DNA from: Antedon mediterranea
Taxonomy: Eukaryota; Echinodermata; Crinoidea; Comatulida; Antedonidae
Direction: 5' to 3'
Assembly: GCF_964355755.1 (NCBI RefSeq)
Contig: NC_092679.1
Span: 6,698,001 to 6,762,000, forward strand
DNA: 64,000 nucleotides
Below, piece by piece: positions 38,481-49,529 of this stretch. The notes under the pieces were generated by a model. That model searched no databases. It was not told where the DNA came from and was given only the letters and a program-made list of their open reading frames with translations. Position 1 is the first letter of the stretch; every line of letters starts with the position of its first letter. Position numbers and translations under genes: made by a program.

Positions 38481-41256
38481 GAGCGGAAATTAGGAGTAGA
38501 AATCATTTTTTTTTTTAGGATTTGGTATTTATTGTTAAAATGATAAAATATTGAAGGAGTGTCGTGAAGCACAATATTCAACGCTGACGTAAATTACGGT
38601 ACCATAGGATCAAGTTAATTCCTCTAGGATTAAGCCGATCCAATAAAGATTATTTTGATCCAATAATCTCAGTCGTAAAATACACGATGCAGAAATCAAT
38701 TACTTGCTCATGCGAGGCCTACATTTATAGTCATTCATCAAACGACTAAAAACAATAACATTAATGATTTTCTGAAGCTGCCTTTATTTTCGGGAGATTT
38801 TCGTGCAACATGATTATTAACTAGTACAATAGACTCACCGCAATAATTGATCATGTTAAACAACAGCGATGACACCCATGCTGCTTTTATATATTATTAG
38901 GGACTAGATTTTCACGTCGACTATGTCGACTGCTACTCTATGACGTCATTTTTATGATATGCATATGCGCTAGGTGACTGGCAAATAATATGAGCACTTG
39001 AGTGACATTTTGGCGTTCGCGCTCTGACATGAGCAAAAGTTTACCAAAATTATGTCAAGAATGTAGGGAATTTCGGTAAAATTATATTTCCAAATTGTGA
39101 ATTATTGCTTTTATTGGTTTATTTAAATAATAGTTGTAATATTTTCGTCTTGTAGGCCTACGTATATTACTTTTTTTATTTATAAAGGGACTTACAACTA
39201 TACAGAAAAAAATGCCATTTTCTTGGGTAAGGTCCTTGCTGATTTTTACTAAACAAATGTGAACTTGAATGTTGAATTATTGTCATGTTGAATAGTGACG
39301 ATGAAGTAATGGTCGCCAGTGACGGTCACCAATGGTGGTATGGTACGGTAACACGAAGGGTTACGATCAAAGCGAACAGGGGCGATCATTTTACACCTCA
39401 AGGATCAATCATATGTGACCTAACACTAGTAGTACACTCTAGGTTCTAGACGTAAATTAGTAAAAATATAAATATTTTGGCACATATGGTGTTTCATGAA
39501 TAATACTTGAGCTCATTATTTTAAACAAAAAATAAAACGCCTAACATAAAAAAGACAATAATACATACTTGGTGTCTACATTACCAAATAATACTACAAG
39601 TTATTAATTCAAATCCTTATAAATATTCTTTAAACCTCAATCATCATTATTCCTCTATTTTTAGGATTGACGTAGGTAAACAGTAGTTTGAATTTCTAGG
39701 CAGAATTAGGATGGCTAAAATAATTATCGTTGCGCTCACGTCATCAAAGAAAAACATCATTAAAGTACAAAAACACAATTAACCAAATCTTGTTATACAT
39801 AAAATACCACAATCGACAGATTTCATTGTTTGTATTAACTATTATATTTTTAGGATTGACGTAAGAAAAGAAGCGCTTTGCTCGGATATTGATTTTAATT
39901 CTCTTGGCTAGAAAGAAATTTTATTTCACTGATAACTTAATACTACACGAGTCTTTATATGATGGGAGAATGATCGTGTCATGACCATGTCATCTACGTC
40001 ATAATCGCTATCATCTTTAGCATTATCTATCTGCACCATAATTAATCATTATAAAAGAAATTATGTTTAACTTACAGACAAAATAAAAATAGGGCCTAAC
40101 TAAGGTATTGTAATACTGTATTATTAGGCTTTTTTTTTTGTTTTTTTCCGACCAAGTTTGGCTTCCGGTGATAATGACGAGTTGCAACACAACTAACAGT
40201 GACAAATCACAAGCGACAGTTCGATTACTTGCGTTTCGTATGCACGCTTGCAACTATCATCCCCAGTTTCCAGATAGTTTATGCCCGGAGTTCCCCTTTA
40301 AATGACATACTAAATGCAACATTACAATGTTCAAAGTCACAACAAAGCCAGGAATGACGAAAATATAACATAATTATCATTATCATAATTGTCATTAGCT
40401 TAAACAAACAACGTGAAGCTGTATGTGGTTCAGTTTGTCTCAAGTCCTAATGACTTTCTTAATTATCATGCCACAGGAAATTCCATACGCACAGCCATTA
40501 TCACATTTCATTGTTCTTACCTAAGCAATTGATTAATCTGGTTACTTTTGGGACAATGCGATAATTCAAAGGCAACAATTTATTATTAAAGTAGTTTGGT
40601 AAAATACCATAGTTTCTAAGATAAATAATAAGAAAATGTTCTTATATGTATGAAATCCCGTTTATGTAAAAACCTGAAACATCACGGCCGAGCGTGGAAA
40701 CCAGCAAAAAGCATTATACCAATATTGAGCCTTGGTGGTGGCAAAACTTTGCGCGTATGACGTAATCTGTACGTTACGCGTTGTGTCTCTTTAAAATAAT
40801 GATCAGCAGAGATGCGATTTATAACTGTCATTGTATTTGCACGTTCCATTGAACCGCCTTTAACCATCAATTACCAGTCGTTTATTATCCAAATATAACC
40901 ATAATGGAATTAATTATAAATCAATAAGAATCCCAGGGGAGCTTTCTAACAACTGATTCTACCTGAAAGCAGGATGGCTAGCGTACGCCACGCGGGAAGA
41001 ATATCTTCTGTGCATGTTTTAATTGATCTAACCGGGCTTAGCAACATTTAGCCTACGTTCAAAATGCAGCCTGCCGAATGGCACGCTGTATGGGGTGCAC
41101 ATCGCTTCAATTTAATTGCCCCACTTAATCCTGGATACCCCTTGCGGCAGACAAGACGCGTGTTCAGTCTATTTAATTTTAACATTATGTTACCTGTACA
41201 ACTGACTCGCGTGAGACAGTCATAAACACCAATTCACACAGACGTGCGGTAATGAT

Positions 41257-41440
41257 AAAGCGTGGTTTCCCACTAGAACGTAACGCAAGGACGTAAACGC
41301 AACGCAAGCGTTTTAACCAATGACAAGCGAAGTTAGAGACAGTTAGCAATCACAAGCGAATAAGCCATCGCTTGTGATTGGTCAATTCATTTGCGTTGCG
41401 TTACGTCCTTGTGTTGCGTCGCTAGTGGGAACCACGCTTA
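41257..41440. mobile_element. Foldback MITE family 2, best full-length copy
   Basis: Left end AAAGCGTGGTTTCCCACTAG, then ACGTAACGCAAGGACGTAAA. The right end mirrors it as TTGCGTTGCGTTACGTCC and GCTAGTGGGAACCACGCTT. The inner pair CCAATGACAAGCGAAG / CGCTTGTGATTGG makes almost the whole 184 bp self-complementary. Confidence 0.88.
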
Positions 41441-41876
41441 AGCGGAAAACATGCGTAGCTGATGTAGAATCTATCTTGTGTTGTGATTCTATATTTGTAT
41501 TATTACCGTTACCGCTCGTCTGTGTAAATTGGTCTTATAAGGTTTTCAAACAGCTCTGCGCTTTCGCATTACATGTTTTTTATCTTTTACTTCCTAGCAA
41601 TCTGGAAATCAGGTGCAATATTTTTATAATAAAAGATAACAGCGGTAATTTTGCACTGATTCGGTAAGGACGTAGTATTTAAGACGTTATATTTCACGAC
41701 GTATTTGGTTGATTTTGTCTTCTTTGCATCCAAATAAGCCTTCGAGCAAAAACTGTGCCATACTTACCCAGTGGAACATACCGTTTCAGACGATGATTCG
41801 TAACGGAACATCCGCTTTAATAAGATCATTAATGCATTCCTGATCGGTATGCATTTTCTCGACATGTGACATTTTA

Positions 41877-41957
41877 GCTTTTAGTCGCGTGCAACGCGAT
41901 TCTACAGGTCACTATGTCGGTCGGTCGGTAAACACTAACTTGAGCATGACCTTGTTA
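41877..41957 (-). mobile_element. Family 4 element, copy 4 (reverse orientation)
   Basis: The plus strand reads TTTTAGTCGCGTGCAACGCG, GTCGGTCGGTCGGTAAACAC and GAGCATGACCTTGTT, the reverse complement of the copy at 26355-26459. Confidence 0.84.
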
Positions 41958-42467
41958 AAACACAACCAAACAGTGCCTTCTACATTGACATTATTCGATA
42001 GTATTTTTTTTAAATAATCCCGCTGTAGTATTTGATACCTGAAGATTGTAATCGAATTATAGAGGGCGATGTTTCAAATTCCAGCGTTATCATTTTTGAT
42101 AAATAGTAAACATTTTTTCTTAATGCTTTAAAAGAATGAAAACGAAAAAAAAAAAACATTTAAATAATTTTTTTATTTTGCAGAAAATTTAAAAAAAAAA
42201 CAAACAATTAACAGGATAGATTTGATGTGGGTCTCTGCATGCGGTTTTAATGATTTTGTTGTGGCCTTAAAGGCCAATACAAAGACGAGCGGTAACGGTG
42301 GTAAGCGGAAACCGTCCGTCTGCTCCACGTTGTGTGTAAATGGTCATAATGAATAATACTGTAATATAAATTATTTGCTAAATTTGTTTATTCTCTGTCT
42401 TCATAAAGAAGTGATGCATTATGATATCTGGAGTCTTACAAAGTCACAGTTATACGGCGCATTTCAT

Positions 42468-45400
42468 TTAATGAACTAATTCTGCTGTTTCACTGATTTT
42501 GTGTTCGTTTGTATCCATGGATGAATAGCCCGCATTATTGTAAGGTATTTGAGATAGTTCTTGTTGCTCGACTGACGTGGCTGCTAAATCATCATCTTCA
42601 TCGCTTCCATACAGTGTATTCAATTTGGAACGAACTTGAGGAATAGTGACGAAGAGTTCGACAATTAGAAGAACTACAGCTAGGCCTATTACAAGATACA
42701 CTGAAAATGAAAGACACGATGGTTAACATATTATAAAAACATTTTTAAGCAATCTTTTTTACAAATTGTCTTGGTTCTTGAAGCTCCGTCTACACTATCA
42801 AACTTTATGTGACAAAAATGTGCCCATATAATGGACACGATGACGTGACATCACTACGGTACCATATTTGGGCACATCATACTTTTTTTGTTAGGTTGAT
42901 AGTGTAGACCAAGCATTAGAACTAGCTTAGAATCCTCAGCTTTTGCTGGATAGACGATCCTTTCCACTTTCCACTTCTGTAGATCCCGTTCCATCAAGCT
43001 TTTTGGAAGAATCAAAAGTGCTTTGGTGAAAATGGTTCCTCTGCATGATATCTTTTTTTTTTTATTCTTAAGCTTGGTTCCCACGGGACGATTCAATTGC
43101 GGATGATCCATCGAGTCGTGATTGTAGTGCGCTTACATCCTTTTGTTGCCTGCTAGTGGGAATCAAGCTTTAGGATATTTTTTTGGTGAAGCGCTCAGAA
43201 ATATTTGCATATTATGCGCTATTTAGGACAACCATTAATATTATTATATTAACTGACGGTGTAAATATGTTAAAGTTTATAATTTTAATAGAATTTATAT
43301 GCTAAACAATAAATCATGCATAAGTAATGTGTCTGCTTTTATAAACACAATTGTATTTTATACAACATATGGACGGGATTTACACCACGTGTAATTAATA
43401 TTGTAATTTGATAGCTAGTTTGTGTATTAATTCGTTCGTGTGAACTAGAATGTGTCGCAAATTATTTTATTAATATGCTCGGAAACGAAAACGGATCGTA
43501 ACGTTAGTTAATAAAGTATGATTTCTGATTTTAAATTTGACTAAAAAACACATGAATTCTCAGGAGATACTGAAAAATGTGCTAATAAGTGCCGATTTTG
43601 ACGCGAAGCTTCATCGCCGAATGCATGTGTGAATTGCGCAGCGTTATAAGAGCGTATTAAATGAGATTTCTTACGGTATCAACATGGCATAATCACCTAA
43701 TAATCTTATGAAATAGTATATACAATACAGTAGGCCTATTTGCGCTTAAACATTTCCGTTTATCGAACACAATCATGCTATAATGCAAATGCGTTATCGG
43801 TAGTTTGCCCTCAATAAATGTTTGTATTCAAACTAATTAGTGGACAACAGACGATTGTTTTGTGTATGCATTGTTATTGGTAAATCGATTTTGTCTAAAG
43901 AAATGTGAGTTGTGGAGAGAAAAAATAACGTGAACAACGAAGAAAAAAAGTTGCTGGCAGGTTAATGAACTTTTCAGATTAAATGAAATAAATACACCCA
44001 ATTATTATACCGTATAGCCTACTAGGAGTTGGATAGCCGAGTGGTTAGGACACTTGACTGTCGTACAGATAGACCCGGGTTCAATGCCCGACAACTCCCA
44101 GTTCACTCAGCTGTAAAATGAGTACCTGGTTGAAAATACTAGGGAGAAAAAAGGCGGCGGGGAAAGGAACTGGCCACCCTACCACATAATGCCGAGGCTT
44201 AGTACAATGAGCTCCTAACAGCTCATTCCCCTACGTTCAGAGAACACGGGACTCCCCCCCCCCCCCCCCTATAGCCTACGTAGAGAAAAACATATCATGT
44301 ACTGTCTAAACCACAGCCATAATAATCGACACTCCTTTTCCATTAGTTCTGGTGGTATAAGATCTCGTAGCCTATACGTACTTAAAACTGAAGGCCTGGC
44401 GCGCGTGTGTGCACTTAAAACAACCTAGTCTAAATCCCGATGTAGGCCTACTGGTCAATGTGTTATAGTTTAGGCCTATCACAGTGACCTCTAAACAACC
44501 CTGTATTACAGTTGAATTACTGTGTTACAGAAACCACGATAGCATTATCTCCCAATATAGGACGAAAAGGACTAATAATAAAGGACTAATAATAAAGGAC
44601 TAATAATAAAGGACTAATAATAAAGGACTAATAATAAAAGACTATTATGAGGTAAGGAATATCCAAGTTAAGGACATCCTCTCTAACGCAAGTAACGCGG
44701 TATCATAATGCAACTTCAATATAAATAACCAAACACCAAAGATTAATCGATTCTACGTCTTTTAATGGAGGATGTTATTTTATTTAGGCTAATACAGGGT
44801 AAATGAAGGCCTAGTTATGATCAGAGTGGCTTTGAGTGTTACTGTTACTGTACACCAGGGTGGCTGTGAGTGTGTACTAGTACACCGGGATAACCCTTCC
44901 TGCTCGTCTCGAAAGATGTACTAGGTTCTTTAAAGTGCACATGAGCTAGATGTGTACACTGGACCTACGGTTTATAGTCCTTATTCGAGATGATACGTAT
45001 ATCAACTTAATATTACAGAACACAGAACGCCTCTAAAACGGTCTAATATACAAACATCAATCGAGTAAACAAAATGAATGTCGTACCTGATACTAGAGTT
45101 TGATATATCGCTCTATATGAAGGGTCCCAGTCTTCCGTCGAATAATCGTTCGCTGGTATAAAGTCTCCTAAACCAATTGTAGTTAATGATATAAATATGA
45201 AATAATAACAGTCCAAGTATGTCCAAGTTGGCTCCAGATATAAAAACACAGTGGCAGGTAAAATAACGAAGAAAATTGAAAACAGTGTGACGATGATACA
45301 AATGTGCAAACTTCGGACTGGTAGGTCTGTATCAGATCTTGCTGAACCTGTGAAATACAACATATAGGTAACGGCTAGCTTTTTAATTCATTTTAATGCT

Positions 45401-48400
45401 ATACGTCAATTAATTACCGGTAAGCCTAAATACGAAATGTTACTCGTATACGTCATATTGCCGGTATTGTATACTTAAATTTCGCCGGTATATACTCCAT
45501 ATTATATGGATATACCACGTAATTTTACAGGTATACGTCATTTACCGATTTACTATAAAAACACGTAATTTTACCGGTATACGTCATTTTACCGATATAC
45601 GTCATTTCATCGGTATACATAATTTTACCGCCGGGTATACCGGTACATGTAATTTTACCAGTATATTTTACCGGTTTATGTCATTTTATCGGTATATCGT
45701 TAGGTAATTTTATCGGTATATGTTATTATACCAGTATAATACATTATTTCTAAAAGTTATTATATTGTATTATAGAACTCACTTACCTATTGGCTTCTTA
45801 CCAATCCTTTCATCAAGGGCTTTGTATAATAGTTTAGATAGTCGGTGTAGAAGCGTCATAAACATGGTTAAAAAGAGCAGAGTAATAGGTACCCCGACTA
45901 ACGCATAAAAAAGACAGAATAGTTTGCTTGAGTAGCCAAGAGGGGTCACATGGCCATATCCTGAGGGGAACAAATACAAAATACTTTTAACATGATTTTC
46001 TGAATTCGATTTGATACTTGGAATGAAAAACATGCACTATTATTGCGCGAATAATTAATATTATCAACCTTAAATAAATGTAAATGTTTATTTGTAAGGC
46101 CTAATTGAGTGGTGCAGGGACTTGAGTACTACCCCTACGCTGCCCACACGAGGGTAAAAGGGCATGGGCTTATCGGCGCTTGTTAATGATGCTGTATGCC
46201 TAACGGATCTTTCAAAATGTTAACATAACTAAATAAATTATTTCATCCGAGAATAATCCCTGCCAATCAAGTGACTCAGCGCATATCGCCATATTATTAT
46301 ATAATGCGTATTTTCAAACAAATAAAACACAGTAATATCTATTTTTGTAGTCTGAACGAGGTACAAAAGGAAGCGCAATGGCCTCGGTGTAATATGTAAC
46401 ACGATTTGACGGTAGCATTTATTGGTAATCGATTCGAACCAACGAATTGACACCTGCGAGTCTTGTTGTTTATTCAAAGGGCCAGGCAGCGTTCATATTC
46501 TCTCATATATACAATTGAATAATACGTCTGAATTATCATCAAGAACAGATACCCGCTTTACTAGTGAGCTCAAACAGTGATAGTATTAAAGTTTAATTTA
46601 CTAGGACGCAAAGCAAGGAGGTAGGCGCAACGAAAGCAATTCGACCAATCACAAGCAATGGATTATCTAATCTATCGCTTGTCATTGATCAACTATACCT
46701 TGCGTCCTATGTGGAAACCAAGTTTAATGTAGGCCTATACGACTTTTGAACGCGCGCGTCGATTCTATGCATGTGACGTCAATCAGGATACCGTATTAAC
46801 TAAATTAAACCATAACACGATGTCTTATATCGGGTGTCACGAAACCTAAGACCACGAAAGCTAAGACCCCCTAAGACCTAAGATCACGAAAGCTAAGACC
46901 CAAGACCTAAGATTACAAATTCTAAGATATACTACAGCTTAAAAACAATACTTGTTTATCCATACATAATTTTAAACACAGTAGGTTTCATTTATTACCA
47001 TAAATATAATTTAATACCACCGCAAAACATAGATAAACTCACATTATTTTCGCCCGTTGAGTAAATGTATATTTTTCTTTACAACAAACAAACTTGACGG
47101 GGTGTTTGTTTGTATATATTTACTCCATTGTGTTGGTTCAGAGGATGTTTTTCTTACGCACCTGCCTTTCTTGTATTTTGACTCCAAATTTGTTGACTAA
47201 CTTTATCCTGAACACCACACTTTAAAATTAGGACTTATAAGTACTTTCAGAAGGAGAAACACATAATAACAAATAAATAAATCCTTTAAATTTATGATTT
47301 TACAGATGTGTTTCTTTGTATACTGTAATGTAACTCCTCGAGCTCCCCATGCTCAATGTTTTTGTTTCTATGGAGCGCCAAAAGAGCAACAATAATAGTA
47401 CAAGTATAAAAACAGAAAGAAAACGAAACAAAAAAACTTATCATGATTTTTTAATTAAAATTTATTTGCCAGTATTTATTTCCTCGTACTTGCATGATTA
47501 TACTATTATCATTACAATTTTAATTTTACATTGTTCCATCCACACTGTAGATGGACTCCACAGAGTTTTCAGCCCTCTATATAATTTTTGCTCTTTTGAC
47601 GTTCCATAGAAACAAAAACATTGAACATGGGGTAGGCCTACTGTACTGTAGGCTAGTCATTTTGTGTGCGAGAAAAACGTCTGTAAAATCATCAATTTAA
47701 AAATGTATTTGTTACTTTTTATGTGATTCTTTTCATGAAAGTGCCAATTCTAAGGTGTGGTATTCAGAATAAATGTTGGGAGTTAAAATACAAGGCAGGT
47801 GCGAAAGATAAATATTTGTAATCTTAGGTCTTGGGTCTTAGCTTTCGTGATCTTAGGTCTTAGGGGGTCTTAGCTTTCGTGGTCTTAGGTTTCGTGACAC
47901 CCGTCTTATATCATATTGCTTGGTATAGGTGCAAGACAATAGTTACATTTATGTATGTGTATTACACTTCCGAAATTGCTCAATTTTACTGCGAACCTAA
48001 CCCCTGGAAAACTCGTTCGTTTAGAGGTATAACGCCAAGCTCTAGTGCTCTGATTCGGTCGTGGGTTCGAGTTTAATCCGAGAATTGCTTGCAATTTAGT
48101 CCTATAATATAAAGTAAAAATTACGTCAGTTTAGGGCAGACATCTGACAAAATAGAAAATATGAGTTGAAAAACGTTTATACGTGGTAGAATGAGTATCT
48201 CTATCCATCCACCATGACATCAGTGAAATGATAGGCCTATATCATGTTGTTTATTTAGTGTTTTATGGAAGGTTGACACAGTGTTTGCGTTGGTGTATAA
48301 TAATATACAGTATGCTGTTGTTATAATCTCCTGTTGATATGCCATTGTGGGTAGACCTAAACTTGCCTAGGTTACAGCACATAAATACGATAACATACTG

Positions 48401-49529
48401 TAGCCTATAACTAAATTTAATTTATCTCAATTCATATTTCAATTTAGGCTTCATCGTCATTTTTTGGGCTATACTTAAAGTTATGTATCAGTCCATGTCA
48501 TAGCTGAAAACATTAATTTTCGTCATAAAATTCCGGAATGTTCTGTCTGCCAAAAATGATTTTGAACACACCTTACAATATCCGTTTAATTTTAAGGTAC
48601 GTCTTCGATGCAGGAAATAGACTCCTTATTTCGATTCTTCGGATATAGGTTGGGCATGAATTGAATTACAAATTTTAAAAATTACGGGATCGCACAAGTT
48701 TAATAATATATTTTTGAAAGCTTAATATGAAGAAATAGAAGCATTGAACTTGTAAATACGCGAGATTACTGATGATAGCAGCAATATATAATACAACTTA
48801 TATAATAATATAATAATAATAATATTGTGACATTTACGTAACGAAAGGCAACCCGTATTCTCAACGACATTATCTTTGAGAAAATAATACACACATAAAT
48901 CGCAAAACATTCAGTTTGTTATGCGTTTAAACTCTCCCCACCTCCATTCCCTTCAGTGCCAAAAGTCAATACAGTATACCGCGGCGTTCAAACGATTGAT
49001 ATTTTATACGTGCACGCGTGTATAAGCTTTGTGTGCGCAGACACTACCACCATTAAGCTCTGTCTATACACTATCAAATTAGTTTGACAAAAAAGTGGGA
49101 TGTGCCCAAATATGATGATATTTTTGTCACATAAAGTTTGATAGTGCTATATAGACTGAGCTTAACAGAATTAAACAAAAAATGAATGCAGTTATAGGCC
49201 TACCTACCTATAGTGGTTAACAGAGTGGTAGTGAAAAACAAGGAGGACCAAAAATCCCAGCTGCTTGGTGAGGTGACATTATGATAGCTCCAAGAAACTC
49301 CAAATTCATTAGCAGATATAATAACATCTACCAAACTTTCAAGATCCTCCAAATCTACGCATTTATTTGTTTCTAAAAAATAGTTTATTCGTCTATAAAG
49401 TTCTTGAGAAAATGCCTCTTCTTTTGGTCTTTCGAGTCGTGAGAATATTAGAGCACCGAGACAGAGATACGTTATAAATATCGCAAGTAGGACTAAACAG
49501 GGGGTAACAATCTGTCTCCTACTAGGCAT
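42468..49529 (-). CDS. Two-pore-domain potassium channel, TWIK-like (KCNK1/6/7 type), complete, 4 exons
   Basis: Coding exons are 49208-49529, 45787-45960, 45087-45347 and 42468-42700. All junctions are GT-AG, all three introns are phase 1, and the total is 990 nt, giving 329 residues (TWIK-1 is about 336). Order: M1 (about 8-31); extracellular cap with Cys57 (NKCVDLEDLESL), the cap-disulfide position of TWIK channels; N-glycosylation site NVT at 84-86; pore loop 1 with filter TTIGYG (105-110), split by intron 1; M2 (about 114-140, GVPITLLFLT); M3 (180-203); pore loop 2 with TTIGLGDF (221-228); M4 (254-273); and an acidic cytosolic tail (GSDEDDD) with a YxxM-type motif (YSSM). The peptides ANEFGVS, GYGHVTPL and LTTIGLGDF place it with TWIK rather than TREK, TASK or TALK. 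Role: background K+ conductance as a dimer in the membrane. The start has no alternative upstream; an intron acceptor-like CAG lies 10 nt before the ATG, so the 5' UTR may be spliced. Confidence 0.93.
42781..42915. mobile_element. MITE family 1 copy with both ends, in K2P intron 3
   Basis: AAGCTCCGTCTACACTATC at the left is inverted as GATAGTGTAGACCAAGC at the right. The core has GTGCCCATATAATGGACACG and TTTGGGCACATCATAC. Confidence 0.85.
43068..43172. mobile_element. Foldback MITE family 2 copy in K2P intron 3
   Basis: It begins TTAAGCTTGGTTCCCACGGG and ends CTGCTAGTGGGAATCAAGCT; the core is diverged. Confidence 0.78.
44013..44279 (+). mobile_element. tRNA-derived SINE with 10-bp target duplication and poly-C tail, in K2P intron 3
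   Basis: The element 44023-44269 is flanked by TATAGCCTAC on both sides (44013-44022 and 44270-44279). The head has perfect acceptor-stem halves GGAGTTG / CAACTCC, box A TAGCCGAGTGG and box B GGTTCAATGCC, so it derives from a tRNA, but the D and anticodon arms do not fold properly. A body follows (GTAAAATGAGTACCTGG, AACTGGCCACCCT). The end is a run of 16 C. It lies opposite to the channel's transcription. Confidence 0.85.
44567..44636. repeat. 14-bp tandem repeat, 5 perfect copies
   Basis: AAGGACTAATAATA repeats five times without change inside K2P intron 3. Confidence 0.92.
44850..44986. repeat. Interspersed repeat fragment, K2P intron 3
   Basis: It carries TACACCGGGATAACCCTTCC, CTCGTCTCGAAAGATGTACT, GTTCTTTAAAGTGCACATG and ACACTGGACCTACGGTTTAT; relative of 33926-34024. 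Confidence 0.65.
45505..45745. repeat. Degenerate ~19-bp satellite in K2P intron 2
   Basis: About ten diverged copies of TACGTCATTTTACCGGTA alternate with versions where ATAATTTTACCGG replaces the middle. It ends 41 bp from the exon at 45787. Confidence 0.8.
46588..46727. mobile_element. Foldback MITE family 2 copy in K2P intron 1
   Basis: It begins AAAGTTTAATTTACTAGGAC with CGCAAAGCAAGGAGGTAGGC and ends TTGCGTCCTATGTGGAAACC; both ends are worn. Confidence 0.72.
46822..47912. mobile_element. 1,071-bp foldback DNA transposon with 89-bp identical ends and 10-bp target duplication
   Basis: The element is 46832-47902, flanked by GTCTTATATC at 46822-46831 and 47903-47912. The first 89 bp (GGGTGTCACGAAACCTAAGA onward) equal the reverse complement of the last 89 bp with no mismatch. 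Each end holds six CTAAGA words. Inversion continues inward with divergence: about 47346-47390 pairs with 47588-47633 (CCCCATGCTCAATGTTTTTG), and the sequence between also matches. No transposase frame. The long ends, GGG/CCC termini and 10-bp duplication suggest a non-autonomous Mutator-like element. It lies in K2P intron 1. Confidence 0.9.
48010..48080 (+). repeat. Decayed tRNA-like/SINE head
   Basis: CGTTTAGAGGTATAACGCC and a box-B-like GGGTTCGAGTTTAATCC lie about 35 bp apart, as in a worn tRNA-derived SINE head. No acceptor stem can be drawn and no tail is clear. Confidence 0.35.
49055..49164. mobile_element. MITE family 1 copy with both ends, in K2P intron 1
   Basis: Flanked by TTAA-like sequence (CCATTAAGCTCTGTC left, ACTGAGCTTAAC right). 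The right arm has TTTTTGTCACATAAAGTTTG. It ends 43 bp from coding exon 1. Confidence 0.82.

Larger units (their letters stand above)
20581..42467. other. Gene-free stretch between the LINE remnant and the K2P gene
   Basis: Apart from the repeats and the one doubtful frame listed separately, I see no exon with a recognisable protein or paired splice sites. Frames of 60-100 codons here either cross inverted repeats or have random AT-rich composition. Confidence 0.55.

Noticed and set aside
44023-44098. Functional tRNA gene
   Set aside because: Boxes A and B and the acceptor stem are present, but the D arm and anticodon arm do not pair, and the sequence continues into a SINE body with a tail and target duplication.
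47349-47609. 86-codon frame inside the large foldback element
   Set aside because: The frame spans the inverted arms and spacer, has lysine/isoleucine-rich random composition and shows no transposase motif.
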